Shown here one piece after another: positions 5,483 through 5,492 of a DNA stretch of 5,492 nt. The notes under the pieces were generated by a model. It was given only the letters and a program-made list of their open reading frames with translations, was not told where the DNA came from and ran no database searches. This stretch comes from Chryseobacterium gleum (lineage in GTDB: Bacteria > Bacteroidota > Bacteroidia > Flavobacteriales_D > Sanyastnellaceae). Position 1 is the stretch's first letter. Each line of letters starts with the position of its first letter. Where the stretch lies: NCBI GenBank assembly GCA_945897395.1, contig CAMDFE010000122.1:1-5492 (forward strand), given 5' to 3'. A program made the position numbers and the translations under genes.

Positions 5483-5492
5483 AATGAGCATT

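Noticed and set aside
1..5492. CRISPR array, tRNA/rRNA, insertion sequence, toxin-antitoxin or defence genes
   Set aside because: There are no regularly spaced repeats, no cloverleaf-like stretch, no transposase motif and no spare noncoding space; nearly all of the window is covered by metabolic or membrane genes.

Overview
The window looks like ordinary chromosomal DNA from a member of the Bacteroidota, probably near the Flavobacteriales. That placement is an inference from three things: the protein families and their sequence flavour, A-rich gene starts without Shine-Dalgarno sites, and Bacteroidota-type -7 promoter boxes (TAnnTTTG and TATCTTCG variants) just upstream of genes. There are seven complete protein-coding genes, with possible truncated gene starts at both edges. 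I see no rRNA, tRNA, CRISPR array, insertion sequence or phage gene.

Left part (80-3482, + strand): four genes lie head to tail with gaps of only 15, 10 and 6 bases. They encode an RsbW-like GHKL ATP-binding protein (80-502), the carboxyltransferase beta subunit of a propionyl-CoA-type carboxylase (518-2059), a gamma-class carbonic anhydrase/hexapeptide-repeat protein (2070-2591) and a secreted family 16 glycoside hydrolase (2598-3482). The carboxylase gene has its own -7 box (TAAATTTG) four bases before its ATG, so it may be transcribed separately as an almost leaderless message. The carboxylase uses bicarbonate through a biotin carboxylase that is not in this window, so an adjacent carbonic anhydrase homologue is a suggestive pairing.

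Middle (3528-3950, + strand): a small multi-spanning membrane protein of a family common in Bacteroidota but without assigned function. Its stop codon directly abuts the stop codon of the next, opposite-strand gene with no base between them. An inverted repeat with T-runs on both sides sits across this junction and could be a two-way terminator made of coding sequence.

Right part (5403 down to 3951, - strand): a DUF502 family membrane protein (5403-4807) and an EamA/DMT-family transporter (4823-3951). The two overlap by 17 bases and were probably transcribed together from a promoter with a TATCTTCG box only eight bases ahead of the first ATG. The remaining right edge (5404-5492) is a divergent intergenic region that may hold the start of a rightward gene.

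I found no clear evidence of a new multi-gene biological system. The most useful leads are the embedded terminator at the convergent junction, the carboxylase/carbonic anhydrase pair, the isolated GH16 enzyme in a housekeeping operon, and the palindromic promoter region at the left edge.
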